Source: Ostrinia nubilalis
Lineage: Eukaryota > Arthropoda > Insecta > Lepidoptera > Crambidae
DNA: 64,000 bases
Direction of reading: 5' to 3'
Assembly: GCF_963855985.1 (NCBI RefSeq)
Contig: NC_087104.1
Location: 3,782,001-3,846,000, forward strand
Under the pieces are notes generated by a model that made no database searches, was not told the origin of the DNA, and saw nothing but the letters and a program-made list of their open reading frames with translations. The stretch's first letter is position 1, and every line of letters begins with the position of its first letter. The position numbers were made by a program, and so were the translations under genes. Below, in pieces: positions 46,501-61,500 of this stretch.

Positions 46501-49500
46501 TGATTTTAAAGAGTTACACTAAAAGCGTCTATTAAAGCAAACGATTGCACATAATAGTCTCAAAGTAAATAGGATAATCTAGTACAGTGTTTTTCAACCT
46601 GTGGGTCGCGACCCCCTGGGGGGTCGCGAAGCCTCTATAGGGGGTCGCGAGAGGTCTTAAAAACTAAATCAGTAAAAAAAAATCTTATAAAGACAGATAA
46701 ATCCGAAATCGAATTATGCAAATGTTGTATGGATTGAAGTATTCGGTCCCTACTAACATCTTTGCAACATTATAAAATGCATGAAAAAAAAAAGCGACCG
46801 GTCGGGGGGTCGTCAAAAAATGTCATGAAAAAGGTTGAAAAACACTGATCTAGTATAATGCTATACAAGTATTTTTTTATTCTAGTTACCTAAATCATCA
46901 TCAGCAGTTGAAGAATAAGTTCAGTCAGAGTGCATGCTAAACTAAGGACCTCAATTTGACTGCAATTGATTTTTATGTTTAACTAGCTTTCCGCCCGCGG
47001 CTTCGCCCGCGTGGAATTTTGTCTGTCACAGAAAAACAATATCGAGCGCGTACCCTGGACTATTTAAAACCAAAATCAACTCAATCGGCCCAGCCGTTCT
47101 CGAGTTTTAATCAGACTAACGAACATCAATCCATTTTTATTTTATAGAAGATAGATATAGATAGATAGTAGAAGTGTTAGAAAAAAGGTGAGTACATTAA
47201 AATTGATGCACTGTATCTCGAGTTAATTGTTAGGTGGAGGGGGAGTATAATGAGTCAAGTAACCCTGGTAGCAAGTCGAGCCGGTGCAGCGCTCCACTGG
47301 CTGTCTGTGGCAGCACTGCTGTAGTTGAGCCCGTAGGCCGTCGATGGTGCCTTTCTGGTCGGCCACCACGCGGTGTAGAGTTTCAATACGCTGCGTCAAA
47401 AGCTGGAGGTGGCGGATGACCTCATCTGGAATTAATACGTTGGTTATGGAAGACATCGTTGTAAAGCTTGTGGAAATTACGAGGGCCTGTTCCCAGACAG
47501 TTGGTCTAAAGAGCCGGATATGTCAAAGGCAGTGCCATTTATGACACTGTTCACATTTAGGCGTTGTCCAACGAAACATAAATAGTCTCTTTAGACGGAC
47601 CTAGAAAACAGACGGTCCGTCTATATGGGCCTATTTAAAGGCCCTGAGTAAACTTTTACTTCATCTTCTTTCGTGCCAACGGTACCCCTTCTTAATCACA
47701 CGGTACCCCTTCTTAATCACATTTTGTCTTATTATAATTGGACCGAGGCTTATCTGGGTACATAAATAAATGATGAACAACAACTAAGGTACATAATATA
47801 ACTCGTGTTAACTTCAAGCTACCGAGATGTGAAGACTGGCATACCATACAAGGTTGCTCGTGCTGATATGATGCGCTCTAAATTAATTTAAACTTGGATA
47901 AGTACTCATTAACGTTTCATAGTTTCAGCCTTGAGTGTATTTAATAATGCACCTTGAAAGTGCACCTCTCCTACCGTAGTTTAGGCATAGACCACACTGA
48001 ATAGAAAGGAAAAGTTATGGAACAAGTTAAAATATGGGATATTGGACGAATTGCATCGAAAATTTATTTGAAAATCGAATTGGGGATGGGAATGGGGCGT
48101 TTGTTTTGCTTTAGTAACTTCCCCAGTTGGATACTCCGAGGAAATTCAACAGTCCCGTTTTGTTCATCGAATAAATAAATCAAAAAGAATAGTTAGTTTA
48201 TTAATAAGATATTTTTTTCATTGTAGAGAGTTTAAATCTTGTTTCAAAGCAAAATTGAAGCACTATCCTAGTTCGGGCTACTGAGTAACCCATTGAACAA
48301 CTGACAACTAAAGTGTAACCTCAGCCTGTACATAGTTGCGTCGCACCAACTGCAAAGTACTTAGTTACTTTACTGGTACCTACAGCAAACTTCGGAACTA
48401 TGCTAAGTTCTAACCTCTAAGGTGATAGAAGATTGCATAATGTGGATCATAGTAAGATGTATATAAGAGATAAATCTAATTTAAGATCTATATACAGGGT
48501 GTTAGGTAAATGGGTATATGAGCCGACACTAGCCCATGTTAACATAGGCATATAAATGATATAGTGAAGTCAGAAATTTGATATCATCATTTTATTTTTT
48601 TAAATTTTCATACAAAATAAATTTTACACTAATCAAAATTATAAAATTAAAATAATTAAAATGAAGATAGCAATTTTCTGACCTCACCATACCATTTATA
48701 TGTCCATGTTAACATGGGCTAGTATCGGCTCATATACCCATTTACCTAACATCCTGTATATGCACAAGTTACAGGATAATCTATTGTTTTTGGGACTTCG
48801 TGTATGGATGCAGTCTGAGGTCAAAGTAAGCATACTAAGGCTTAGTAACTAAGCGGACCTCATTCACTAACCGCAGACCGCATCCAGTATGACATATCTT
48901 TCAGTGTATAATTTGTAATAGGGGCTAATTTGCAACAAAATATTATAAACTAAAGTTCCGTCTCTACTATTCACTTACCATCACAAGTTTCAATAGCGTT
49001 CGCCGGGATATCTCCCCTCTGCGTCGACGGTGTAGGCAGGATCCCACTTGCATCGATATAATTTGTCCTGTAGTCGTCTCCCTGCATTTCTTCTCTCTTC
49101 CTCCTTGCATCTCTCTCCCTGAACTCTTTAACGTCTTCCACGTCCGACTCATCCTCGGAGAGGTTGGTGGGAGGTAGCACGTCTTCAAGAGGACATCCAA
49201 GGGAAGCGAGAGCAGCACGCTCGTTGCCGTAAATTTCAACTGGGGCGTTTTCTTCGTGGTACTGTGTGGACAAATAGTATGATAAAATTGACCATTGAGT
49301 ATTCTACCAACACAATTCGGCGTTATAGTGTGACGTCAGGTAGCGCTCTAGCGCGAGCTACGAAAACGTTATATTCGGTGAAGCCTTAAGGTATTAACAG
49401 TTAAAATTTTTAACGCTATCTAGTTATCGCAATATGGAGAATACAAATCTGTAGACCATTTTATCAGACCGCTAAGTCGGAGCATTTAAGACACTACTTA

Positions 49501-52500
49501 GAATCTGACTATTTATAATGGTATGACATAAAGATATACAGCAAACATCCCCCCAAGTTAGTATAGATTCCAAGGAATCTAAAAAACAATAACTATCTTA
49601 GCATTGCATAAATCTCTAACAAGACTGTTTTGTTTGATCGTTAATCATTCCTTTCTTTCCTTCAATTCCTTAGCATAAGTAAACTGAATTACTTTGAAAC
49701 AATAAGGTCTAATTTAGTCACATCTTTACAAGTAGGTATATTCAACGTTCGGGCAGCTTTTGTTTCATTGAGTAAATTTCCAAAACAATTAAGGCTCCAC
49801 TTGCTCTAAACTAGTATTCTAGTATAGTTTGAAGCCGTGTCTACAATTTGGAACTGCCTAACTCAATAATAAAGCTCTATTCTAAAAACAACAATAGAAA
49901 ATTTAAATGAAAGTGGTTGGAGTTAAAAATAGGAAAGTTATTTGATTGTCTCAAGAACACTGACTTCTTAGCGCCAGAGCGAGCAGTTGCGGCTTAGGGC
50001 GACGTAGAAACGACAAAGTTCAAGTTTTATTAAATCTAAAGCTGTTACGACTGTGCCTTATCATTGTTGGAGCTTATTTGTAAAGTTTTTTAATTAAAAA
50101 TTTATTTTGATTGACATAAATCAAGTTTCTACTCATTTGGGATGAAACGTTTTCTCTTTACGAGTAGTAGGTAGGTAATTACTACATCAGTGCAAGCTTC
50201 ATGCTTTTAGCTTGTGTAACAGGTAGCTTGAGACAAATCAAGCTACTGTAATACCTTTCATCATCCTCTAACAACACTGCAGTTGTTTCGCTGGCATTTT
50301 TGTAACCTATGAAATAAAACTTGTTCTACTTACCACTTTCAATTTAGTGTTCGCCATCAGAGACAGAAGGTCATATCTGCTAGGCATGGTGTGGGAGTGC
50401 AGAGGGTGACATCCGACGAAGAGCTTCACTCGGTTGGAGGATACTGACAGCATCAGAGTCGACCTGACGTGGGATCCCAAGCCCCAGGAGACGGACTTCA
50501 GGTGCCCATCGTTGAGGCTTTCCAAGGTCACTGTGGAGTTTGTTCATTTGTGTTAAATACTTAGGTAAAGAATGTTCAAGAAACGTGCTATGTTTTAGTG
50601 CGAATAGAAGAGAAAAGTTCGTCTGAAAATTTACTATGTAAATAAAAACCAATTTAGCTACACACTGAGGTAAGGTTTACGTGTATTGTTTATATTAAAG
50701 GTTGCTTTGTTTATTTCCTAACCCTGTTAGTTAACACTCCAAGTAAACTGAATTATGAGTAGATGGATACACTACACTAGTCCAGCGGTTTTGTTAGTAA
50801 CTTATAGATAGTATGTATTGTCTTCTAGCCAGCAAGATCGATAACATAATGGAACAATGTATAACAGAATACTCAGTTTGATACTAAAACTTTGCCTAAC
50901 TAATTTCGTCTTAGCAGCTGAATTTGTAATTTACAATGCCGCTGTTAAAGCGCACTCATAAAACGCCTTGTCGCTTAGAACTCCCTCGGCTAGTAAATCA
51001 TTGATTGCGACTTCAGTTTAATGGGGGTATGCCTGAACCGAAGTGTAAAGCTCCATTTGGCACACACCCGAAACTAGAGATGCTCTATACGTGTTTTAAC
51101 AACTGACGTCTATGAGAAAATGGCTGCGAAATAAACATTAAACTTGAAACGGCGAAGATAGACAAAATTTTAGTGTTAAGATACAGTGATAGTATTAGAG
51201 AGCACATAAGACGAAATAGCGCTTTTCATTGGGAACAACAGTTTTCATTAATTTTAGTACGGCTGGATATACCGCAGTGACTATAAGTACTGCGGCTTTC
51301 AGGCACTGAAATAAAATGTGAAAATGTTTTGTTCGAGAAGATTCATTAATATCTTCAACTAACAGAATAAGTATTCTAAAGGAACGCTCGTTAGATCATC
51401 ACTTAGTTATTTTAGTTTACACTATTTCTCATAATTTCAGATTTGGTCACTCTACCTACTTTAATCACTTTAATGCCTCGATGTTCTGAAGTTTTTTTTT
51501 ATGTGACAGGAGGCAAACGAGCAGACGGATCACCTGAAGGTAAGTGATTACCGACACAAGTAGATACATTTAACAAACATTAAACATATAGGTAAATTTC
51601 TGCTATATTTAACAAACTGGAACTATTTTCTACACCGCCATTAACGTCTTTGCTTCTCACCTTTATTGCTTTTTCGCATGTAATAGATTGAGATGGAAGC
51701 GTCATCAGTCCCCTTGACATGCAGCAGCTCCTCCCTCCTGTTCTTGCTGTGTGGACCCTGGAGGATGATGGCCAGCTCTCCCCCCTCCCGGGCTGAGGCC
51801 GCGGTTGCCACGATATTGTTGGCTGCATCTGGAATTGAAGTTTGTAAGGTAAGGTACTTTTAAGACAAACTTTTTTAGAGGCGCATTAGCTCTTTTTGTA
51901 TGACGAACGCGCCCCGCTACGCTTTGGAAGGGCGCTTTAAATTTTGACTGTCGTGAATTAACATTTTACGGTGCAGTAGGTAGAATCATGCTTCTTTGGT
52001 ACCTACTTTAAATAATTCTAGATATTCTAGAAACTTTTTGAAATATATTCAATTCACTCTACATACATTCATTCATTGGACAGCCATCGAATCCATGTCG
52101 GAGCCAAACATCAAAGTAAGTATCACTTCAATACCACTAACCAGTTAGGCAGATAGAAAACGGCAGATATATGATTTAAGCCTACATAATTCCTTACATA
52201 CAATAAATAAACTACGTCAATTAGTATAATGTACGAGTATTTGTAGAAATCTCATGGCCAAAAGTCAAAAAGCACTGAATTTCGTTTAACTTGATTAAGT
52301 ACTATTAACTTCTTTGACGCTGGAACTTTCACTGAAATACATTTGATTTCAAACGTTTACTTTAGAATTAAATTTCAAATGTTCGTTACACTGAAAGAAA
52401 GATGGTGAATTTTTATAAGGTGTTAGCATCATCTCTGAGAGCGGGCCGTTTGGTATTGACAGAATAATCAATTCTGCGAAGCGAAGACCCTTTGGCATAA

Positions 52501-55500
52501 GTTTATGAATTCTTTAAGATCCCTTACTTACATATTCTGGGTTATTTTCCTAACAAGTTCATTGGATATTACTTTATGTACAAGAACTTACGCATTCCGA
52601 GTTTTGTACATCTTTTCTTTGTCTTTCTCGTTTATCTGATTTAGGGTATTTTAAATAGCATGAAGCAAAAAAGTTTCATAAATTGATTGAGATCTTTTAA
52701 GTTACATACCTACTTACCTTACTAAATAACTTGAATACTTATTATTTTCAGTCACTGAATAATATAAGAAGAAATTGTATCAAGGTTCACCAGTTCAACA
52801 TTCATACAAACAATAACCTTCATAGCAAAAACATTCTTATAATTTGCACCATACAGTTAAAAATGCTTAGATCTTGAAAATGGTAGATTGTGCGTTATAT
52901 TTTGTGAATTGATAAGAGTGCTTTAACCTACTGAACTTCTAGTCTGATAACATTGTTGCTAAATCGATATTTTGTTTGTTTGTTGGATTCATATCGAAGA
53001 TCATTACCCGCTATACCTAATTTAGGTAGTTTAATGTAATTAGTCCCTGTAACTATACTACGAGTAGGTAGATATTATAAGCCACCGATTACTAAAGTAT
53101 AATAAATACCCTTGGATTGTTTACTCACCGTGAAATTGTTCGAAACCGAAGATATCAGTAGGTAATTCGCAGATGTTCTGAATAAGAATTGGATTGAATT
53201 CGAAATAAATTAGAAGTGATTTTGTTCGGAATCTTCACGGAAGTAAGTACCAAATAAATTAAATCCCTAATCGAATCGTTGTTGGAATGGAACAAATATT
53301 TTTTGTATAATAATTTTTTTATTTGGCAAATGTGAAGTTTAATTGGTAACTCTATATGTGTTATAGAATGCTGTTTGTTTTCCTAACAATAAAATAAATA
53401 AATCAATAAATATTGTACAGGCATGTTAGTTATTCCCTCTCTAATATGAGTAATTGAGTTGTGCATGTCTGTATTTGATATGTACGTAGCTAACGTCAGC
53501 AGATTTGATTAAATTAAGCTTTGGTTAGACCCGTATTATGAAATTCTACTCAAGCTTAAGTGAATTTATATTCGTGATATCAAACAGATTGTTTAGGTTT
53601 ATGACTTCTTAGATGCTATAATACTGGTACCAGTATTATAGCATCTAAGAAGTCATAAACCTAAACCTAAGTAGAGGGAATATTCCCTCTACTTTTAAGC
53701 ATCTTTTATCTTCAAACTCTTCTTACAATTTTCATTTGGAAGTTCAAACCCGAAGTATCCTACTTAGTGACAAATAAGAAGAACTCAATCACGAAAGGTT
53801 ATTCTTGACCGCGGTGACACAAACAGGCGTTTGACTCATTGCTATGCGCGTGATGTTCCTTTTGCGAGTTTTGCAGCGTTTCTGATCGCAGACTTGTATG
53901 GTGACTCAAAGTTAGCTAGTGCAACTGGTTTATTAAATATGGCTTTATATTATTTACGAGTGATTCTCGTCTTATACTTACTTAATGGAAGAAGATATGC
54001 ATTTCATAGTCCAATAACATTTAACTTCTCTAAATAGCTTGTATGATTTTCAAAATTTCCCTATGGGACCCGTAAAAGTGATTCTCGTGTTCATTAAAAT
54101 GGAAGAACACTCCATACATTTTAAGACCTTTAATAACCCTCAAAATTGCTAAGGTCCTTTTCAAAATTTTCCCTATACCTAGGGACGCGTCAAATGTAAT
54201 CAATACTTTAATAGAACATGTCAAAACAAATTGGCTAGAAGTTTAATTCAATAATTCCCCTGAACCCATTGACAGAGCCATTATAAGCACCTTTTGTTCC
54301 GGAATTAGAATGGCACTCTAACGGAGAGAACGAAATTGGATGTAAATGGTATTAATGGCAATTCCGACTTTGTTTACTATAAATATTTATATACATAAGT
54401 AGATATTCCATAAATAATGAATATTTGACTATTGAATTCATTATTTGGGTAGCTTTTTCAAATTGTTGTTTTTCTGCATTTCAGTTCAGACAATAGGGTA
54501 CTCATCTGCAAATTAAAACTACATGCAGATCCTACCGTTAGTGTGTTACAGTTACACATAGAACCGAAAGGTTCTCAAGACAAATTGTCATAATACAACT
54601 TATTATGGTTATTTTAATAAGTTGTGTCATCTGTGTAACATTATGATACACGTGTAATGTCATACACACAACTTTAATTAGATTCTCGTATGGACTTATT
54701 CTAATTATGCTTAAAATAAACTCTTTTAAAGCTCAATCAAACGAAAGCTTAGAGAGACATGTTTTAATTGCTTTCACACGTAGTGACGTCTACCCACGTT
54801 TACTGGGTACTAATTTAAATCTGTAGATCTCTTACAGTGACTAGATTCTTAGAAAAACCAAACATCGTCTTTGTTACTGTGCCTAGTTTTCCCTAGCCTT
54901 AGCTTGGTTAACGTGACAAAGGTAACCTCGGCAATGCGTCCCTTTGAGAACACTGCTCCTTCACTTTATATATATCCTTTAACTCTACCTTACGGTCCTT
55001 ATATTAAGTTCTTTGTTGTTTCATTACATACCTACGATTCTTAGTATATCTCTTTTAATGTAGAGTTAACGATTTCCACGCATCGTTAAAAATGCCCAAA
55101 TAACTTTAGAGAAGAGGTTAGTTACTGATTTTTCAGGGCTGCGTACTAATCAAAATTAGTTGCAATCACAAAAAAGTATTTCATTATACATACATACATC
55201 CTGTACGAGTATTATGTATCCCATATTACCATGCCTTAGAGACAGCCTTGATATTGAAATCCAGCCTAATAAATTGTTAACATCTGGATAACTAGGCGTA
55301 ATGTTTTAGCTATTAACACCACATGAAAACTAAATTTTAATCGCTAGCACCGTGGGAATGTCGTGATTAGATACACAGATGGTATCGTTTCGCTGTTGGA
55401 CTAATTTGGGCTAACTATTATTTTGTTGTTGTTTTATGGTGTTGGGCGATTATCACACTGCGCCGCGCTCCGCCGCGGTCTGCGTGATTTCATATAAAAA

Positions 55501-58500
55501 ATACCGCGCGCAGACGCGTTTTAAGTTCTTGAAAATTCGTTCTTGAGTAGAAATTATGTTTCTTTAACTATAATAATGATAAGCTGAAGGGATGGTAATG
55601 ATTTTAAAATCATGCTGCCTACCTAGTACCTATATTCTTTGTCATTTAACTCTTTTTGAAACAGGCAAAATCGAATCTACGAGTAAAAGGACTAATTGCC
55701 TTTGAACCAATTAATCATCTATTTCTTTTTACTGAGTGAACAATGATTCTAACAAGTCTGACCTGATCGAATTATGACTATAAGGGGACACGTCAGTACC
55801 TACAAGCATTATAAAATCAAGAACTATATGCGTGGGCCTCACTCGCAATACCTAATTTCGAGTGGTGATGTCACTGCAATGCAAGTTGCAGTTAAACCGG
55901 GCCTATAAACTTAACTTAGCGTTAACTAAGCTGTTTACAACCATTAGTTAGTTGCGAACACTAAAATGAGTTTTAGTTTGAATTTATTGCTGCAGAAGTG
56001 GCACCGAGAGGTAGAAATGGCAATGTATAATATCAGTGTTCATAACAAAGAATTAAGATGCCAAACAACATTTTTGTAGCAATTGAAGTGGGCGTTGCGT
56101 CGTCGCGTCTTTAAAAATTAAAGGCAAAAGTTTTCAGAAGGATTAAACCCTATATTGACATGATGTAGCGCTTGTCGTAAAACTAGTCGAAATCCTATTA
56201 CCTACTCTAATAGCATTTACCAATTTTGTTCGAAAGCTATCCCAACGTGTTTTTGTCTATTCAGTCTAACTAGAAAATTCAGAAGACACCTGACAGTTAA
56301 CACTAAAGCTTTGTAGGTAAATAATTATGTACCAGACATATGTATTGTAAGTACCTATTACGAAATTCCCCCACATACCTACACAGTATCAACGCTATGA
56401 TTAAGAATGATATCATTGAAATTAGCAGATCGAGTGTTCTCATTAACATAGTTACAATGAACCTGTGTTATCTCATGTTTACCTACAGGATTGCACAAGT
56501 AAGAAATTTTATTTTGTATCATTACACAACACAATAACCGTTAGTATTAAATAAAAAAATAAAATATTTTCTGATTTAATCTAGGAATCTGTAAGAATGT
56601 CTCTACATTAGTCTAGTCTACATGCTACTTAATAATACTCGCATCATTGTATGTCAAAATAAGTATTTCCTAAAGGATTTCATATTCTTTCTGTCATATA
56701 TCGAGCTGTAAATCAACTTTGTCAAGCGATACAAAAGAACTTGCTTTCCATTACGAGTGACATAGTATCGCGTAAGAATCAAACTTGGTATTGATGCAAT
56801 ACATCTGTCATATCTCCCAAGATGGTCGACAAAATAATTTGATCGACCTATTCTTCTGTCAGGTTCCAAGAGTTCTGTCGATATCGTCTTGTCACTGATA
56901 CATTACGCCTCATTGAATTCATTGTAACCATTTTTGGTATGGTGATTGGTCAGAAGTGACAATTCTTGGATCGTAGGCGAAGACATTCAGTTTGGATTGG
57001 TGCTAAGGGACTGTGTACAGCAAGTTTAATACTGTTTGTAGTTGCAATATTAGGTACTATTTTGCAACTAAAATATACAGTCTGATGTGCTATAGCGACT
57101 CTACTTGAACACAAATCTCAGCTTATCGGTGTAATGTGGCGCTTACCTTATTTAGGTACTGAGTTCAAGTATGTTTCTGCATTTATTGGGTAAGGCGAGT
57201 TGTGCCCACGTAAATATCATACGCCTTACGCACAACTTCAAAGGGAGATTTGTTTCTAGGTCGGAACGAAATAAAGTAAATAGAACTAAGGTAAATTGGA
57301 AGTACTAAAATGGAATAAATTTAAAAAAGGCTCACTTCGTAGCTTTGAAGCAAACTGTGAATTAAGTTATGTACCTACTACTGTATGATATTCAGTGTTG
57401 TGTTTAGTAACAAAAACATACGGGTCGAATTGAGAACCTCCTCCTTTTTTGAAGTCGGTTGAAAAGACAATCATGTACAGGCATTTGTTCCTGGTTTAAT
57501 ATCTGTTATGTGGGCGATGTATTCGTAGGACGAATTAAAGATTTCCATTAAAGTCATTGAAAGAAGATTTTTTTCATCGTAAAAAATGTTGTACGATTTT
57601 GTGCGCTAAAAGGTATTCAAAGCAAATCAAAGCTCTTGAAGGTTCACAAGAAATACAAGTATGAAGTATGAATAGAAACGTCATGGTAATCTCTACAGAA
57701 GTCGGCGTTTGTTTTCTCATTTAAAAAATTCTAATACGACTGTTAGATTTACGCGCATACCCACACGACTGTAACAAAAACTGAATAGTTAAACCCACAG
57801 TTAAACCTCATCCCTGCACTAACTGCTTGTAATGACGGCTGATCAGCAGTACAGTTGCCCGCAATCAGGTCAGACGAGCAGGAAGGCCGTAGAAGGAGAT
57901 GCGGCTTTTTTCCCGCACCGTTACCGCCCGTCTATGACATCACTCAGTAGGAGGAACGGTCGCTGCATGAGAAATTTAATTTGTGACAGGTTGAGCGAGC
58001 CATCTGCAGGAACATCTTTAAAATAATATTAGCAGTACGACTCGCTCGTATCAGAAGGACACGTAATTAAATTTGAGACTGTACCGTGCAAGAGCGCTGC
58101 TTTTTGTCTCGTACTTTTACTGTCTGTATACCTCGATGATATTACCTTTGTGATACAAAATCACGAGCATCGGGGAACACAAAATAAATAATTACAAAAG
58201 TTTCGTTTACTAAGTTCATTAAGAAAAAGAGGGGGCTACGCATTTCGTGCGTTAATAATATCACGGTATTAAAAAGCTAATAAAACCTCAAAATCTCATA
58301 AAGTCAAATCAAGTCTTAATTTCAAAAATAACCACATTTATCCTCAAGACCTTTGTTTATGAGACCACCAGCCGAAGCGCAATAAATTCGATGACCAAAC
58401 GTAAATTCCACCATACATTACCCGATGCGCTTGCACAAATGATAAAGTCTGCCCAATATGGTCATCAGATGGTCCCTGACCCACTGACTGCACTCGCAGG

Positions 58501-61500
58501 GGTTTACGAAGTCGATTTACGAAGAAAACACATGATTATTTGTGAGAATTGTTGTTTATTTGATAGTCAGGTCAACCGTGTTAACTGTCATTACTTTTGT
58601 CTACATGTTTCATGATTGAAAAATTACAATTATTTCTGTGAGTAGGTAGGTAGGATTTCAAATCTGCACAATGAGTATGAAACCACCTGTTTAAAATATG
58701 GTGAAAAAGAATACATCTGGAGCATTTCTCAATTTACTTATACATATACTATAGTTACATAGGGAAATGTTTGTTTGTTAGTCCTTAATTTGGAGTTTAC
58801 ATCACTACGGAAACATATCGTCGAGAGCTTCAGAATTAAGCTCTAATTGGATTTAAAGCTAAGTTGATGTACAAACCACTCGCGAAAATAAATGACTTAG
58901 TTAAGTATCAAGCAGCTGAAACACGATAGAATTTTGTGATTAAGTGGTCTAAGACCAGTAAATTCATTTTGATCGAACGTAGTCTAGCAGAATGTTGTGG
59001 ATTCCAAACTAAGTTAGCGTAAATAGAAATTCTCAAAAGCCAGACTTCCTATCTCAATCCCAAGTCAGGGTCAACTCGATAACCTACTTTAGACTAGTCC
59101 CAAGCTTCATAGTTTAGACTTTGGAGCCCCTTAAAAGCTAACTACATTAAGTAGCTGTCAAAGCTAACAGCATTCTCCAACTTGAAATTGAAGGATTCGG
59201 GGAGATTTATTCAGCTTAAGGGTAAAAGTACACTGAACATAAAAGTTACGCGTAACTTTTACTTTAGGGCTCTCTTGTTAGGATATCATATTAGAGGAGC
59301 ACTTAGTATTATCACATTAGAAATCTCTAGAAATGAGATACAACTTTGACGGAATAAATAGGATTTAATACCGTACGCAGTTATAGAGTTTCATTTGCCT
59401 CCATATTCCAAATATTTTAATACTCGTATTAAGAGTTAAACTATGCCCAGTAATGTACGTTTAATTATTAAATCTTCAATATGTTCATTGTTTTGAATAG
59501 TTTCGCCGCAGGCCGCAGGGATTTGTTAAGGCCGGCTAAGTAGTTCGGCCCACACAATACCGGTCCTAATGAATTTAGCCAAACCGAACTATACTTCCAC
59601 AGTCGATATTGTGCATGTACTAAGTAACTGTTGCTATGCAAATATATTACGTCAATATTACGTAAGAAGAAACGTCAATATTACTTAATTGTAGTTTGGC
59701 CTATCTAAATCGCTTGAATCTTTTAAACATCCATTCAGAATGCCCATCAAACGATAGACACAGGAAAACTACCGTGACTATAGGTGATGTATGTAGTCTC
59801 CAGATTTTTCTTTTAGAGTAAAACCCTAATATTAAACACCTACTTTTCATCAGTTTTAATTTAACACAAAGGTCTCTCAACATTCAACATTTAGAAAGCT
59901 ACTTTAATATCGACACTATGTTACGTCGTAGGTGTAATCTTTATCCCAAACGTGCTTTAACTCAAGCATTGAATTAACATCCCTCTACATTTCCGCATGC
60001 GGAAAACTACAACTAGAAGTCGGATGTTACAAATGTCCACTCTCACACCTATTTGCTAACCAAGTGTGACAAATACATTGCCCACGGTTTGTTTAGGACG
60101 AATTCGGTGACATGAATAATGCACGTCTAGAGAAAACCTTGCGAATAGACAGCGCATTGAGATGAGACTAAAATGCAATCTTATTGCCACAATAGTAAAA
60201 AAAAAATGGATGCAGTTAAAAATAATCGCAGTATTAGGTTAGCTTTATTAAGTAAAGAGGTTTATATTTTAATTATTTTCGGAGTGTTTAAAATATCTAT
60301 GGAGTGACAAAAATTACATGAGTAGACGGTTTTCAAATCCATTGAATTATACTATAAAAACCTTAGATGAAAATAGTCGTTAATTCCTCTATGACTAAAA
60401 CACAGACATCTGAAATATTAATTAACAACATAAATAACAACCATGTTATGTTCTGTAATAAGAGAGCGTACAACATCAGTGGCCACCTCTTTATCCCAAA
60501 CATGCGTTAACATTTTCGAGTGAAACCATTTTCAGGGGATGTTTAGTTAGTTGCTTATTAGTTGGTAGAAGCACTGAGCTTTTAAGCGATATCTACAATG
60601 CAAATTGGTCTATATTGTCTGCGTATAGAGCTTTCTGTGGACGAACCAGCAACCTAATTGGATTAGTGCTGAATTATGTACCCTTAAACATGGCGCGTGG
60701 TGTAGCTCCCTGGACGCTGTCTGACTGTCTCGCCATAAACATTGCAGTTTAATTAAATGATAAGTGTTCATGCGGCTGAATTTTGATTCATTTGTAAGTA
60801 GATATGTTGCAGTCAAAACTCATAATCGGTCAAAACCACTTTTGACTGCAGAAATCAGTCAAAAGTAGTTTTGTCTGATGCCCTTGGTCAATGGTCAATA
60901 TCATTTTTGACTGTTTTTTCCTAATATTTTTAGTTAGAGTTAATGGTCAAAATGACTTTTGACTGGAAAAATCAATCAAAAGTAATATTGAACAAGGGCA
61001 AGGGATTTTCGCAGTCAACAGTGGTTTTGGCCAATTATGAGTTTTGACTGTAACAGACACCTACATGTTAATAACTGTGTGTATAAGCCTAAGATGTTTC
61101 AACAAAATAAGACTCTAGGTTTATACTAGCAAAGTGTATTCTCTTTGTTGCTAGATAGAGATGTGCTCTTGCTGTTTAATTATTAATTAGGGACAAAACC
61201 ACCGCACGTATTCATTTAGCTACACGAAACACTGAAGGCAAGTTTGAAGACGAAAATACACCTATAAAATTTAATACGGACCCCTTATGTTACATTGTGT
61301 AGGGTTTATAAGCCATACAAGTACTCCGTCACGGACGGAAGGAGTTAAGTGGCCCTATTTTATGGCATCTGCCAAAAGTAAGCAGATAGAATAAATTAGT
61401 ATCTTTTTGGATGTATCTCAAATCATAAGGATTTTTTCTTAATGTACAGAGATCTTTCTCCTCTGCCATCAGTTAGTTAGTCTAACAATTATAGAGATTG

